A DNA stretch of 15,727 bases from CADEDH01 sp047971245 (GTDB taxonomy: Bacteria > Actinomycetota > Acidimicrobiia > Acidimicrobiales > SZUA-35). The position numbers were made by a program, and so were the translations under genes. Positions 1-7,330 of the stretch are shown one piece after another (the first letter of the stretch is position 1; each line of letters begins with the position of its first letter). The stretch spans positions 1-15,727 of the forward strand of contig JBKDZN010000124.1 in the NCBI GenBank assembly GCA_047971245.1. Reading direction: 5' to 3'. Below the pieces are notes generated by a model. That model searched no databases and was not told where the DNA came from. It was given only the letters and a program-made list of their open reading frames with translations.

Positions 1-95
1 GGGGTAGGCCATGGCCCGACGCTACGCGCTCCGATGCACGCCGGGCATTTCCGGCCGCCCGGTTCGCCTCCCGTGCCGCTGGGGGGCGGGGCCGG

Positions 96-425
96 TCAGG
101 TGGGCGGGATGCGCCCCTCGAGGGGCGCTCCGGTCACCGCGCTCACCTCGTCGCGCACATCGAAGATCTTGATCGAGTGGTTGCTCGAATCCGGGGCCGC
201 CCGGACCGCCTCCACGATGGGGCCGTCCACATAGGCCTGGGCCGCGGCGCGGTCGTCGAACAGGTAGATGCCGCCGCTCTCGCGACGCTCCGGGTCCCGC
301 AGCCAGACCTTCCACCGGAGCCCGTCCACCGACCAGAACATCTTGGCCCGTTCGGGTGTCGACCGGCGTTCCAGCTCGTCCTCGTCGATGTCCCAGCCGA
401 AGTTGATCTGCACGATGGTCGGCAT
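96..425 (-). CDS. YdhR-type putative monooxygenase (small ferredoxin-like alpha/beta-barrel protein)
   Basis: The 109-residue product resembles E. coli YdhR (about 100 residues), a dimeric alpha/beta-barrel protein of the antibiotic-biosynthesis-monooxygenase type whose substrate is unknown. Visible family hallmarks are the N-terminal strand MPTIVQINF, the central WKVW block, the SGGIYLF motif and the C-terminal IKIFDV block. An in-frame ATG exists 42 bases further upstream. I chose the start at 425 because AAGGGG lies 6 nt before it and homology begins at MPTIVQ. The gene sits 54 nt downstream of the NorD-like gene on the same strand and may be the last gene of that operon. The family assignment is good. 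Enzymatic activity is inferred only, and some family members may be simple ligand-binding proteins. Confidence 0.8.
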   Translation of the reverse strand: MPTIVQINFGWDIDEDELERRSTPERAKMFWSVDGLRWKVWLRDPERRESGGIYLFDDRAAAQAYVDGPIVEAVRAAPDSSNHSIKIFDVRDEVSAVTGAPLEGRIPPT

Positions 426-479
426 TGGCGTCCCCTTGTTCGAAGAAGGTTCTATTGTGTTACTCACCGGTGGTCGGGG

Positions 480-2465
480 TCAACCGGAACCGGGAGCGAC
501 CCGGGTCCGCCCGACCGGGGTGGGGGCCAGCCGGAGGTACAGCTTCGACAGTTCGCTGGGCAGGGACTCCACATCGTCGATCACCAGGTACCGGTGCTCG
601 GGGAACATGGCCCCCAGGTAGTCGGTACCGGCCGGGTCGATGGTGACGCAGAAGGCGTCCACCCCGGATCCGGCGGCGTCGGCCACGGCCCGGGCCGTGT
701 CCTCCACCCCGTAGGTCCGGTCGGTGCGGTCGGGTCCGTAGTCGATGTCCTGGGGGTAGCCGTCCGAGATCACGATCAGCAGCCGGGTGTGGGCATCCTG
801 GGCGGCCAGTTTGGCGGCCGCGTGGCGGATGGCGGGACCCATGCGCGTGTAGCGGATCGGGGCCAACGCCCCCAGGGCGGCCCACGACGCCGGTGAGGTC
901 GGGTCGTCGAAATCCTTGCTGACGTGGAACTCCACGTCGAGGCGGCCCTGGCCGGAGAACCCGTACACCGCGTGCCGGTCACCCAGCTGTTCGAGGGCCT
1001 CGCACATCAGGGCCACGGCGTCCTTCGCCACATCGATGATGCGGCGCGGCGGCGGGCCGATGGGGGCGGCGGCCGGGTCCAGCAGGTAGTCGTAGCCGTC
1101 GCCATCGTCGTCGGGGGCCGCCTCGGGTTCCGGGGTCTCGATCGGGGAGCTGGTCGACGCACTCAGATCGACCAGGAGGGCGGTGGCCACGTCCCGGGCG
1201 GCCCGGTCGCGACGGATGGTGACCCGGTCGTCGGCCAGGGTGCCGCTGCGGTGGTCGACGATCGCCTCGATCATGGCGTCGAGGTCGAGCTCGTCGCCGT
1301 CCACCTGGCGGTGCACCCGGACCCGGTCCTCGGGGCGGAGGCGGATGAACTGGCGCCGGATCCGGCGGCTGAGCTGGGCGTGACGGCGCCGGACCCCGTC
1401 GATGAAGTCATGGTCGGTACCCTCGATCCTCCGTTCCACCAGCCGGCACCAGGCGGGTAGGTAGCGGCCGTGCTCATGGTCCCACTCGTCGTAACGGAAG
1501 GTGCGTTCGTCGCCGACCGGGGCCACGGGGTCGCGCCGCGGATCGGGACCCCTCGGCCGTTCCGGGTCGTTCAGGGCCTCCAACTCCTGGGCGATCGACA
1601 GGGCCCCGGCGTCGCGGTGACCCTCCAGGTCGGCCCGTTCTGCGTCCACGTCACCGTCCGGCGGGGCCGCCGCCGCGGTGAGACCGTCGCCGTCGGCCTC
1701 GTCCCGGGTCGGCTCGCCCGGATCGTCGCCCGGTGGGCCGGCCAGGGGGGCACCGTCGACCGGGGGCGCGGGCTCGGCGCCGGTTCCGGGCCCGACGGGG
1801 GTGGCGCCGAGCCGGGCGGCGATGGTGGCCGCAGCCCGGGCACTGTCCTCGAGGCGGGCCGCCGGCTCGGCCAGCGGGGCGACGACCTCGATCAGCCAGG
1901 TGATCAGGGCCGGCGGCACCCGGGGGCACCACCGGTGGAGCTGGTCGGCCCCGGCCCCCCGGCAGAACAACTGCAGGGCGGTCACCACCCCGGCCTCGTC
2001 CGGTGGGGGACCGGCGGTCCGGTACCGCTCGCGGGCCAGGTGTAGGGCCCGGTCGAGGTCGGCGCGGGCGCCCGGGTACCGGTGGCGGGTGGCGGCGGTG
2101 ACCCGGTGGTGTTCCAGGATGACCACCAGGCCGGCGGCCAGATCCGGGTGGGGCGAGGCCACCACGAGCGGATGGCGGGGGGCGGCGAACCGGTCGGGGG
2201 CCGCCCGGTCGTCGCCGAAGGTGTCGGCCTCGGTCATGACCACCTGGTGCAGCACCTGCATCCGGTACAGGCGGCGCTGGTCGGCGTCCCCGCCGTCGGG
2301 TCGGGCCACCGCCGGGAGCTCCACCAGATCGGGCTGGGGGAGGTCCAGCTCCCACGGCCATCCGCCCTGGTCTCCGTCGAACGGCTCGAGGTGGAGCACC
2401 CGACCGGCCAGGGCCTCGGCGAACAGCCCGAGGGGTCGTTGGACCTCGGTCAGGTGCAGCGGCAT
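480..2465 (-). CDS. NorD/CbbO-type von Willebrand factor A domain protein
   Basis: This 661-residue protein has the NorD/CbbO layout. The N-terminal region (about 1-210) carries the LFAEALAGR and LYRMQVLHQ blocks typical of the family. A Pro/Ala/Asp-rich linker follows (about 220-320), and the C-terminal VWA domain spans about 425-655. The metal-ion-dependent adhesion site looks intact: DLSAS at 433-437, the Thr at 540 in RYTRMG, and SDG at 567-569. Such proteins work with a MoxR-class AAA+ ATPase to activate or remodel a metalloenzyme; the known clients are nitric oxide reductase (NorD) and RuBisCO (CbbO). The start overlaps the ATPase stop in a TGATG arrangement, implying translational coupling. 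Neither client is encoded in this window, so the target is unknown. The pairing is certain, but the choice between NorD and CbbO is not. Confidence 0.87.
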   Translation of the reverse strand: MPLHLTEVQRPLGLFAEALAGRVLHLEPFDGDQGGWPWELDLPQPDLVELPAVARPDGGDADQRRLYRMQVLHQVVMTEADTFGDDRAAPDRFAAPRHPLVVASPHPDLAAGLVVILEHHRVTAATRHRYPGARADLDRALHLARERYRTAGPPPDEAGVVTALQLFCRGAGADQLHRWCPRVPPALITWLIEVVAPLAEPAARLEDSARAAATIAARLGATPVGPGTGAEPAPPVDGAPLAGPPGDDPGEPTRDEADGDGLTAAAAPPDGDVDAERADLEGHRDAGALSIAQELEALNDPERPRGPDPRRDPVAPVGDERTFRYDEWDHEHGRYLPAWCRLVERRIEGTDHDFIDGVRRRHAQLSRRIRRQFIRLRPEDRVRVHRQVDGDELDLDAMIEAIVDHRSGTLADDRVTIRRDRAARDVATALLVDLSASTSSPIETPEPEAAPDDDGDGYDYLLDPAAAPIGPPPRRIIDVAKDAVALMCEALEQLGDRHAVYGFSGQGRLDVEFHVSKDFDDPTSPASWAALGALAPIRYTRMGPAIRHAAAKLAAQDAHTRLLIVISDGYPQDIDYGPDRTDRTYGVEDTARAVADAAGSGVDAFCVTIDPAGTDYLGAMFPEHRYLVIDDVESLPSELSKLYLRLAPTPVGRTRVAPGSG

Positions 2466-3292
2466 CAGGGGAAGATGACGTCGACGACGTCGGCCACGGC
2501 CTGCTGGACGTCCTCGTCGTCGCTGACCGCCTCCACGATCGCGGCCCGGCAGGCCCGACGCGGGTCGATCCCCCCGGTGATCAGGCGCCCGGCGTACACC
2601 AGCAACCGGGTGCTGACCCCCTCCTCGAACCCCCGTTCCCGCAACTGTCTGGTGGTGGCCCCGATCCGGGCCAGGCGGGCCGCCGTGTCGGCGTCGGTTC
2701 CGGACTCGGCGCGGACGATCTCGGCCTCGGCGTCCGGGGGCGGGTAGGCGAACTCAAGGCTGATGAACCGCTGCCGGGTCGACGGTTTCAGGTCCTTGAC
2801 GATGCTCTGGTAGCCCGGGTTGTAGGAGATGACGAGCAGGAAGTCCGGGTGGGCCTCCAGGCGTTCACCGGTCTTCTCGATGGGCAGGATCCGCCGGTGA
2901 TCGGTGAGGGAGTGGATCACCACCGTGGTGTCCTTGCGGGCCTCCACCACCTCGTCGAGGTAGCAGAGGTTGCCGTCGCGCACCGCCCGGGTCAGGGGGC
3001 CGTCCATCCAGACCGTCTCCTCGCCCGACAGGAGGTACCGGCCCACCAGATCGGTGGCGGTCAGATCCTCGTGGCAGGCCACGGTGGTCAGATCGATGGC
3101 CCGGTCCGGGCCACGCCGCTCCGAGAGACGCCAGGTCATGTGCTCCACGAACCGGGTCTTGCCGCAACCGGTCGGGCCCTTGAGCAGGACCGGCAGGCGG
3201 GCGTCGAAGGCCGCCTCGAACACGGCGACCTCGTCGCCGAGCGGCAGATAGAAGGGCTGGCCGGTTCCAGCCTCGGACGGGGAGGCACGCAT
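2465..3292 (-). CDS. NorQ/CbbQ/NirQ-family MoxR-type AAA+ ATPase
   Basis: The 275-residue ATPase has a Walker A motif GPTGCGKT at 39-46, a Walker B CYLDEV at 110-115, a sensor-1 Asn at 158 in ISYNPG, and a likely arginine-finger segment STRQRF at 171-176. Size and motif order match the CbbQ/NirQ/NorQ/GvpN family, whose hexamers act with a VWA protein to insert cofactors into or reactivate an enzyme. The directly overlapping VWA gene downstream confirms the pair type and argues against the gas-vesicle protein GvpN. I see no clear Shine-Dalgarno sequence before the ATG at 3292, so the start is the least certain point. A 67-nt gap separates it from the small gene upstream on the same strand. Confidence 0.9.
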   Translation of the reverse strand: MRASPSEAGTGQPFYLPLGDEVAVFEAAFDARLPVLLKGPTGCGKTRFVEHMTWRLSERRGPDRAIDLTTVACHEDLTATDLVGRYLLSGEETVWMDGPLTRAVRDGNLCYLDEVVEARKDTTVVIHSLTDHRRILPIEKTGERLEAHPDFLLVISYNPGYQSIVKDLKPSTRQRFISLEFAYPPPDAEAEIVRAESGTDADTAARLARIGATTRQLRERGFEEGVSTRLLVYAGRLITGGIDPRRACRAAIVEAVSDDEDVQQAVADVVDVIFP

Positions 3293-3359
3293 GGGGCGAG
3301 GCCGATGGTACCCGTCCCGGCCGGCGGGTATGGAGCCCGCCGGACCCGTGGACGGGTGC

Positions 3360-3674
3360 TCAGACCTCGAACGAGCCCAGGCGGATCCGACCGTCGGGAA
3401 GGTCGACGAAGGGGAGCACCGTGCCGTGGTCGACCCCGCCGATCACGAACCCGCCGGTGCCGTCCACGTCGGCGGCGAACATCACTCCGCCCACGAGGAG
3501 CTGGACGCGGGTAGCGTCGGGAGGATCCACCGTCCCGGAGATCTGCACGGTCCGGGCCCGGGGATGGACCTCGATCCTGATCGTGTGCCCGTCGCTGACG
3601 TAGGTCAGTTCTCGCAGGCTGGTGAGGGCCCGCACTCCGGCGAGTTCGAGATCCGGCGGCGTTGGGTTGGTCAT
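3360..3674 (-). CDS. Small protein of unknown function, beta-rich
   Basis: The 104-residue product is acidic, lacks Cys, and has no signal peptide or membrane segment. It looks beta-rich: HTIRIEVHP, TVQISGTVDPP, VQLLVGGVMF and a C-terminal LPDGRIRLGSFEV. This pattern is reminiscent of small actinobacterial proteins with carboxypeptidase-regulatory-like folds often found near sigma factors, but that is resemblance only and no sigma-factor gene is nearby. A longer reading frame begins at 3737. I prefer the ATG at 3674 because CAGGAG lies 7 nt upstream and the extra N-terminal residues are low-quality, Arg-rich sequence. It lies between the thioesterase and the AAA+ ATPase on the same strand and could be cotranscribed with either. 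No function is assigned. Confidence 0.65.
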   Translation of the reverse strand: MTNPTPPDLELAGVRALTSLRELTYVSDGHTIRIEVHPRARTVQISGTVDPPDATRVQLLVGGVMFAADVDGTGGFVIGGVDHGTVLPFVDLPDGRIRLGSFEV

Positions 3675-3785
3675 CGGGCTGCTCCTGGACAATCGGGGCC
3701 TGACCCAGTGGAGCGGGATCCGTTCGCTGAGATACACCGGAATGGGACAGGACCGAACGAGGAGCCGACCGGCCGATGCCGGGGC

Positions 3786-4229
3786 TCAGGCCCGATCGGG
3801 CACCAGGCGGATGGTGGACGACGCCTTGGCCAGGACCTGGCCGTCCGGGTCCAGCAGGTGGCCCTCGGTGAACACCGTCTGCTTCCCGGCCCGTTCGATC
3901 CAGCCCTCGGCCCGGACCGGGCCCGGCCGGGCCGGCCGGAAGAAGCTCACCTTCAGTTCCAGGGTGGCGATCCAGTACGCCTCGGTGTACCGGTCGATGC
4001 AGGCCCGGGCCATGGCCGAATCGATCCAGCCGGTCACGAAGCCACCCTGGGCGACCCCGCCGGAGTGGCACATCTCGGGCCGGCAGACGAACTCGATCAC
4101 GGCGCGGCCGTCGGCCCCGCTGGAGGTCACGACCCGGCCGTCGCCGAGGGTGGTCAGCACCTCGGATTCCTCCTGGCCGGCTGGGTCGGGGTCGGCCGGA
4201 TGGACGGGGGGATGGACGGCGTCGCTCAT
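3786..4229 (-). CDS. PaaI-type hotdog-fold acyl-CoA thioesterase
   Basis: The 147-residue product is a typical single hotdog domain of the PaaI/4HBT type, expected to hydrolyse acyl-CoA thioesters in the cytosol as a multimer. The central-helix motif GGVAQGGFVTGWIDSAMA (57-74) is present with the Asp at 70. The position that is often His in the HGG variant is Gln here, which also occurs in this superfamily. The following LELKVSFFRPARPGPVRAEG matches the conserved strand pair. The start overlaps the stop of the upstream enoyl-CoA hydratase by 4 nt (ATGA), so the two are very likely translationally coupled and act on related acyl-CoA substrates. The substrate cannot be read from the sequence. 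Confidence 0.85.
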   Translation of the reverse strand: MSDAVHPPVHPADPDPAGQEESEVLTTLGDGRVVTSSGADGRAVIEFVCRPEMCHSGGVAQGGFVTGWIDSAMARACIDRYTEAYWIATLELKVSFFRPARPGPVRAEGWIERAGKQTVFTEGHLLDPDGQVLAKASSTIRLVPDRA

Positions 4230-5143
4230 CGGCTGTGGTCCGGTCGCCCGGTGGTGCCGAGCCGCTCGAACCGGGGCGGCCGGCGCTCGATCAGGGAGGC
4301 GACCCCCTCCCGGGCGTCGGGGCGGTCCATGGCCGCCCACCCGGCGATGTCGGCCTCCTCGAACGCCGCGGTGTAGTGCCGGCCGAGGTGTCGATAGGTG
4401 AGTCGCTTGGTGTCGGCCAGGGAGGCGGGCGACACGTTGGCGGTCAGATCGTCGACATACGCCACGGCGTCGGCCAGGAGCTCCTCGGGTGGGACGACCC
4501 GTTGGACGAGGCCGATCCGGTGGGCCTCGACGGCGTCGATCCGTCGCGACGACCACAACAGGTCGAGGGCGTCGCCCACCCCCACCATGCGGGGTAGCAA
4601 CCAGGTGGTTCCGTGCTCGGCGATGAGGCCCCGTTTGGAGAACACGGTGGTGAAACCGGCTTCGGTCGACGCGAACCGCAGATCGCACTTGGCCGCAAGC
4701 ACGAATCCGCCGCCCGCGGCCACCCCGTTGATCGCGGCGATGATCGGCTTCGGCTGGAGCAGGAGGTAGCTGAACAGACCGTGGAGGCGGTCGTCGGAGC
4801 CGGCGCCGTCGGTGTTGTCGGCGCTGCCGGTGCCATCGGTGCCGCGACCGGCCGAACCGGTCTCGGCGAAGGCGGCCAGGGCCGAGGCGTCCAGCCCGGA
4901 ACAGAAGCCTCGGCCCGCCCCGGTGATGACCACGGCGGTGACGTCCGGGTCGGCCACGGCGGCCCGGACCGACCGTTCCATCGAGGCCAGCATCGACAGG
5001 GTGAGCGCGTTGAGGGTCTCGGGGCGGCGCAGGGTGAGGACCCCGGCGGAACCGATCACCTCGTAGGAGATCTCCTCGTCGGGGGCAGCAGCAGGACCGT
5101 TGGCCATGGGGTGAGTCAACGCGACCGGCCCCGCCGGCGTCAA
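4226..5143 (-). CDS. Enoyl-CoA hydratase/isomerase (crotonase) family protein
   Basis: The product is a 305-residue crotonase-fold protein. The N-terminal RRPETLNAL block, the oxyanion-hole segment ITGAGRGFCSGLD (73-85) and the second oxyanion glycine stretch NGVAAGGG (139-146) are clear. It is longer than usual because of a Gly/Ser/Asp/Thr-rich insertion at about 94-118. The segment that normally carries the first catalytic Glu of classical hydratases reads VFSKRGLIAEHGTTWLLP, so a conventional hydratase mechanism is not assured. Isomerase or dehydratase activity is possible. I chose a TTG start because GGAGGT lies 4 nt upstream; the in-frame ATG at 5107 has no such site. It overlaps the thioesterase gene and is divergent from the flavin-reductase-like gene. 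Confidence 0.87.
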   Translation of the reverse strand: MTPAGPVALTHPMANGPAAAPDEEISYEVIGSAGVLTLRRPETLNALTLSMLASMERSVRAAVADPDVTAVVITGAGRGFCSGLDASALAAFAETGSAGRGTDGTGSADNTDGAGSDDRLHGLFSYLLLQPKPIIAAINGVAAGGGFVLAAKCDLRFASTEAGFTTVFSKRGLIAEHGTTWLLPRMVGVGDALDLLWSSRRIDAVEAHRIGLVQRVVPPEELLADAVAYVDDLTANVSPASLADTKRLTYRHLGRHYTAAFEEADIAGWAAMDRPDAREGVASLIERRPPRFERLGTTGRPDHSR

Positions 5144-5147
5144 AGCG

Positions 5148-5153
5148 ACCTCC
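5148..5153 (-). promoter_or_regulatory. Ribosome binding site deciding the TTG start of the crotonase gene
   Basis: The minus strand reads GGAGGT, then four bases, then TTG at 5143. This near-perfect Shine-Dalgarno match supports the rarer TTG start over the ATG 36 nt further in, which has only pyrimidine-rich sequence before it. Confidence 0.65.
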
Positions 5154-5226
5154 GGTCCGCCGCCCGGCGGCGGGGCGTCACCGCTCGTCGTGAACCCCCC
5201 GTGGGGGAGTGACTACGTTGAGGGCC

Positions 5227-5709
5227 ATGGACGCAGAACAGAAGAAGCTGGCCCTCCGGGCCATCAACTACGGCCTGTACGTCGTCACCGCTCGCAACGG
5301 CGAGGACTTCGCCGCCGCCGGCACCAACTGGCTGTCGCAGGCCAGTTTCGAGCCGCCCCTGGTCATGGCCGGCCTCAAGGCCGACGGGGGCGCCGCCGAG
5401 CTGGCCGTGGCCGCCGGCTCGTTCGCGGTCAACGTGCTCGGGGCCGACCAGCTCGACATCGGCAAGGCCTTCTTCCGGTCGACGACCGTGGACGGCGATC
5501 AGATCAACGGCCAGCGGTGGGAACCGGGCCCCACCACCGGCTCGCCGCTGGTGGTCGCCACCCCGTACTGGTTCGAGTGCCGGGTCACCGACACCATCGC
5601 CCGGGGCGACCACACGATCGTGGTCGGCGAGGTGATCGACGCCGGCGTCCGCAACGCCGACGCGGTGCCCCTGCTGCTGCGCGACACTGGCATGAACTAC
5701 GGAGGGTAG
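5227..5709 (+). CDS. Flavin reductase-like FMN-binding split-barrel protein
   Basis: The 160-residue product shows the flavin-reductase-like split-barrel pattern: NYGLYVVTARNGE at the N-terminus, TNWLSQASFEPPLVMAGLK (about 33-51), then FAVNVLGADQLDIGKAFF (about 69-86) and a C-terminal HTIVVGEVIDAGV. Such proteins bind FMN and use NAD(P)H to supply reduced flavin to a monooxygenase or act as stand-alone reductases. Partner and substrate are not evident here. A GTG 18 nt upstream (5209) is a possible start, but the purine run there abuts the codon; the ATG at 5227 is preceded by GAGG. The next gene starts 5 nt after the stop, so the two form an operon. Divergent transcription from the crotonase gene leaves only a short shared promoter region. 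Confidence 0.82.
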   Translation: MDAEQKKLALRAINYGLYVVTARNGEDFAAAGTNWLSQASFEPPLVMAGLKADGGAAELAVAAGSFAVNVLGADQLDIGKAFFRSTTVDGDQINGQRWEPGPTTGSPLVVATPYWFECRVTDTIARGDHTIVVGEVIDAGVRNADAVPLLLRDTGMNYGG

Positions 5710-5714
5710 ATCGG

Positions 5715-6563
5715 ATGACGACATGGAACCGGCTGGTGGACGGGATCGATTTCGGCGAGGGGCCCCGATGGCACGACGGCCGACTGTGGTACTCGGACTT
5801 CTACCAGCGGACGATCTACTCGGTCGGCGAGGCCGGCGACCGGGTCGCCGAACACGGTGACCTTCCCGACCGGCCGTCCGGGCTCGGCTGGATGCCCGAC
5901 GGTTCGTTGCTGGCGGTGTTCATGACCCAGCGTCGGCTGATGCGCTTCACCCCCGACGGGACGATGACCGTCCACGCCGACCTGGGCCACCTGGCGGCCG
6001 GGAACGTCAACGACATGGTGGTCGCGGCCAACGGTGACGCGTACGTCGGCAATTTCGGGTTCGACTTCGAGGCCGGGGAGGAGTTCGCCCCGGCCACCCT
6101 GATCCTGGTCCGGGCGGACGGGACGGTGTCGGCGGCCGCCGACGACCTGGCCTTCCCCAACGGATCGGTCATCACCCCCGACGGGTCCACCCTCGTGGTC
6201 GGCGAGTCGTTCGCCGGGAACTATGTGGCCTTCACCATCGAGGCCGACGGTGCCCTGTCCGGCCGGCGGGACTGGGCGGCGGTCGACGGCATGATCCCCG
6301 ACGGGTGCTCGATGGACGCCGCGGGTGGGATCTGGTTCTCCGACGCCCGGGGCTCCCAGGTGGTACGGGTGGAGGAGGGCGGCGCCGTCACCGACCGGGT
6401 GGCCACGCCGGACCGGACCTTCGCCTGCGCCCTCGGCGGAGCCGACGGTCGGACCCTGTTCGCCCTATGCGCCCCCGGCAGTCACCCCGACGAGGTCGCC
6501 GGCCGGGCCGAGGGGGCGATCTACACCACCAGGGTCGACCATCCCCACACCGGCCTTCCCTGA
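5715..6563 (+). CDS. SMP-30/gluconolactonase-family six-bladed beta-propeller hydrolase
   Basis: The 282-residue product has the SMP-30/gluconolactonase/LRE layout. EGPRW contains the N-terminal metal-ligand Glu (15), NVNDM lies at 97-101, FPNG holds a metal-ligand Asn (149), and PDGCSMD contains the expected catalytic/metal Asp (196). Repeated blade motifs such as LGWMPDG and VITPDGSTL are visible. Family members are metal-dependent lactonases that open sugar lactones or related esters; the substrate here is unknown. GGAGGG lies 8 nt before the ATG and overlaps the end of the flavin-reductase-like gene, so the two are coupled. There is no signal peptide, so it is probably cytosolic. Confidence 0.87.
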   Translation: MTTWNRLVDGIDFGEGPRWHDGRLWYSDFYQRTIYSVGEAGDRVAEHGDLPDRPSGLGWMPDGSLLAVFMTQRRLMRFTPDGTMTVHADLGHLAAGNVNDMVVAANGDAYVGNFGFDFEAGEEFAPATLILVRADGTVSAAADDLAFPNGSVITPDGSTLVVGESFAGNYVAFTIEADGALSGRRDWAAVDGMIPDGCSMDAAGGIWFSDARGSQVVRVEEGGAVTDRVATPDRTFACALGGADGRTLFALCAPGSHPDEVAGRAEGAIYTTRVDHPHTGLP

Positions 6564-6756
6564 TCCGGGGTCCGTGGGGGAGCCCATTCGAGGCTGTGCC
6601 AACTGTCTAACTGGGGGCGGTCGGGTCGGCCGTTAGGATGCATAGCCGCGGAGCGGCTAACGGGCCCGACGGGCTCCTTCCCACTCGCGTCTCTCGGCCG
6701 ACCGAGTCGTCGGCCCAGGGTCAACGACCCCGGATCTACCCCATCTAAGGAGCCAC
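6564..6756 (+). promoter_or_regulatory. Leader region of ahpCF with several short dyads
   Basis: This 193-nt gap must hold the ahpC promoter. A TAGGAT hexamer at 6634-6639 could be a -10 element, but I see no convincing -35 box at the right distance. Downstream are several short perfect dyads: AGCCGC/GCGGCT (6644-6658, 3-nt loop), CTCGG/CCGAG (6693-6706, 4-nt loop) and GGGTC/GACCC (6718-6730, 3-nt loop). The first could belong to a terminator for the preceding lactonase gene, but no T-run follows. I cannot match any of them to a known OxyR, PerR or Fur box. Confidence 0.35.
6747..6752 (+). promoter_or_regulatory. Ribosome binding site deciding the GTG start of ahpC
   Basis: AAGGAG lies four bases before a GTG codon at 6757. 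The encoded MSRIGSTIGEF is the normal AhpC N-terminus, so the GTG start is well supported. Confidence 0.75.
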
Positions 6757-7320
6757 GTGTCTCGTATCGGATCGACCATCGGTGAGTTCTCCGCCACTGC
6801 CTTTCAGCGCGGTGAGTTCATCGACGTCACCCAGGAGGATCTCGCCGGCCGCTGGGCGGTGCTGTTCTTCTACCCGGCCGACTTCACCTTCGTCTGCCCC
6901 ACCGAGCTCGGTGACCTGGCGGACTTCTACAACGACCTGCAGGGCATGGGTGTCGAGGTGTACTCGGTGTCCACCGACACCCACTTCACCCACAAGGCGT
7001 GGCACGCTTCGTCGGACACGATCGCCAAGATCGAGTACCCGATGATCGGCGACCCCACCGGTGCCCTCACCCGGAGCCTCGACGTCTACATCGAGGACCT
7101 CGGGCTCGCCAATCGGGCCACCTTCGTGATCGATCCCGACGGGGTCATCCAGATCATCGAGATGACCGCGGACGGCATCGGCCGCAACGCCGCCGAACTG
7201 GTCCGCAAGATCAAGGCCGCCCAGTACGTGCGGGAGCACCCCAACGAGGTCTGCCCGGCCAAGTGGGAGGAAGGCGAAGCCACCCTCGCCCCGTCCCTGG
7301 ACCTCGTCGGCAAGATCTGA
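6757..7320 (+). CDS. ahpC: Alkyl hydroperoxide reductase subunit C, typical 2-Cys peroxiredoxin
   Basis: The 187-residue protein is a full-length AhpC. The peroxidatic Cys is at 47 in FTFVCPTE and the resolving Cys at 166 in NEVCPAKW. The family blocks EVYSVSTDTHFTHKAWH and ATFVIDPDGVIQ are intact. It reduces hydrogen peroxide, organic peroxides and probably peroxynitrite, forming an intersubunit disulfide that AhpF re-reduces; it works in the cytosol as a decamer. The C-terminus ends in VGKI, close to the bacterial consensus. ahpF follows 10 nt after the stop, giving the classic operon. This is the enterobacterial-type AhpC, not the AhpC/AhpD-type protein of mycobacteria. Confidence 0.97.
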   Translation: MSRIGSTIGEFSATAFQRGEFIDVTQEDLAGRWAVLFFYPADFTFVCPTELGDLADFYNDLQGMGVEVYSVSTDTHFTHKAWHASSDTIAKIEYPMIGDPTGALTRSLDVYIEDLGLANRATFVIDPDGVIQIIEMTADGIGRNAAELVRKIKAAQYVREHPNEVCPAKWEEGEATLAPSLDLVGKI

Positions 7321-7330
7321 GTCGACGGTC

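Noticed and set aside
177..2478. Long plus-strand open frames across the VWA gene region (for example 177-896, 924-1460, 1678-2478)
   Set aside because: They are GC-rich shadows of the minus-strand NorD-like gene, with Arg/Gly/Pro-rich translations and no recognisable domain.
2465..3292. GvpN (gas-vesicle ATPase) as the identity of the AAA+ protein
   Set aside because: The overlapping NorD-type VWA gene and lack of any gas-vesicle gene favour the NorQ/CbbQ type.
3136..4071. A 311-codon minus-strand frame spanning the thioesterase, small gene and ATPase start
   Set aside because: Its translation is Arg/Pro-rich out-of-frame sequence; the in-frame products of the overlapping genes are recognisable or have ribosome sites.
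5190..6563. One long plus-strand frame suggesting a 457-residue fusion upstream of the lactonase
   Set aside because: Its N-terminal part is the wrong frame of the flavin-reductase-like gene; the lactonase has its own ribosome site and ATG at 5715.
6644..6677. Possible intrinsic terminator after the lactonase gene
   Set aside because: Short GC-rich dyads are present but no T-run follows, so I could not support a terminator call.
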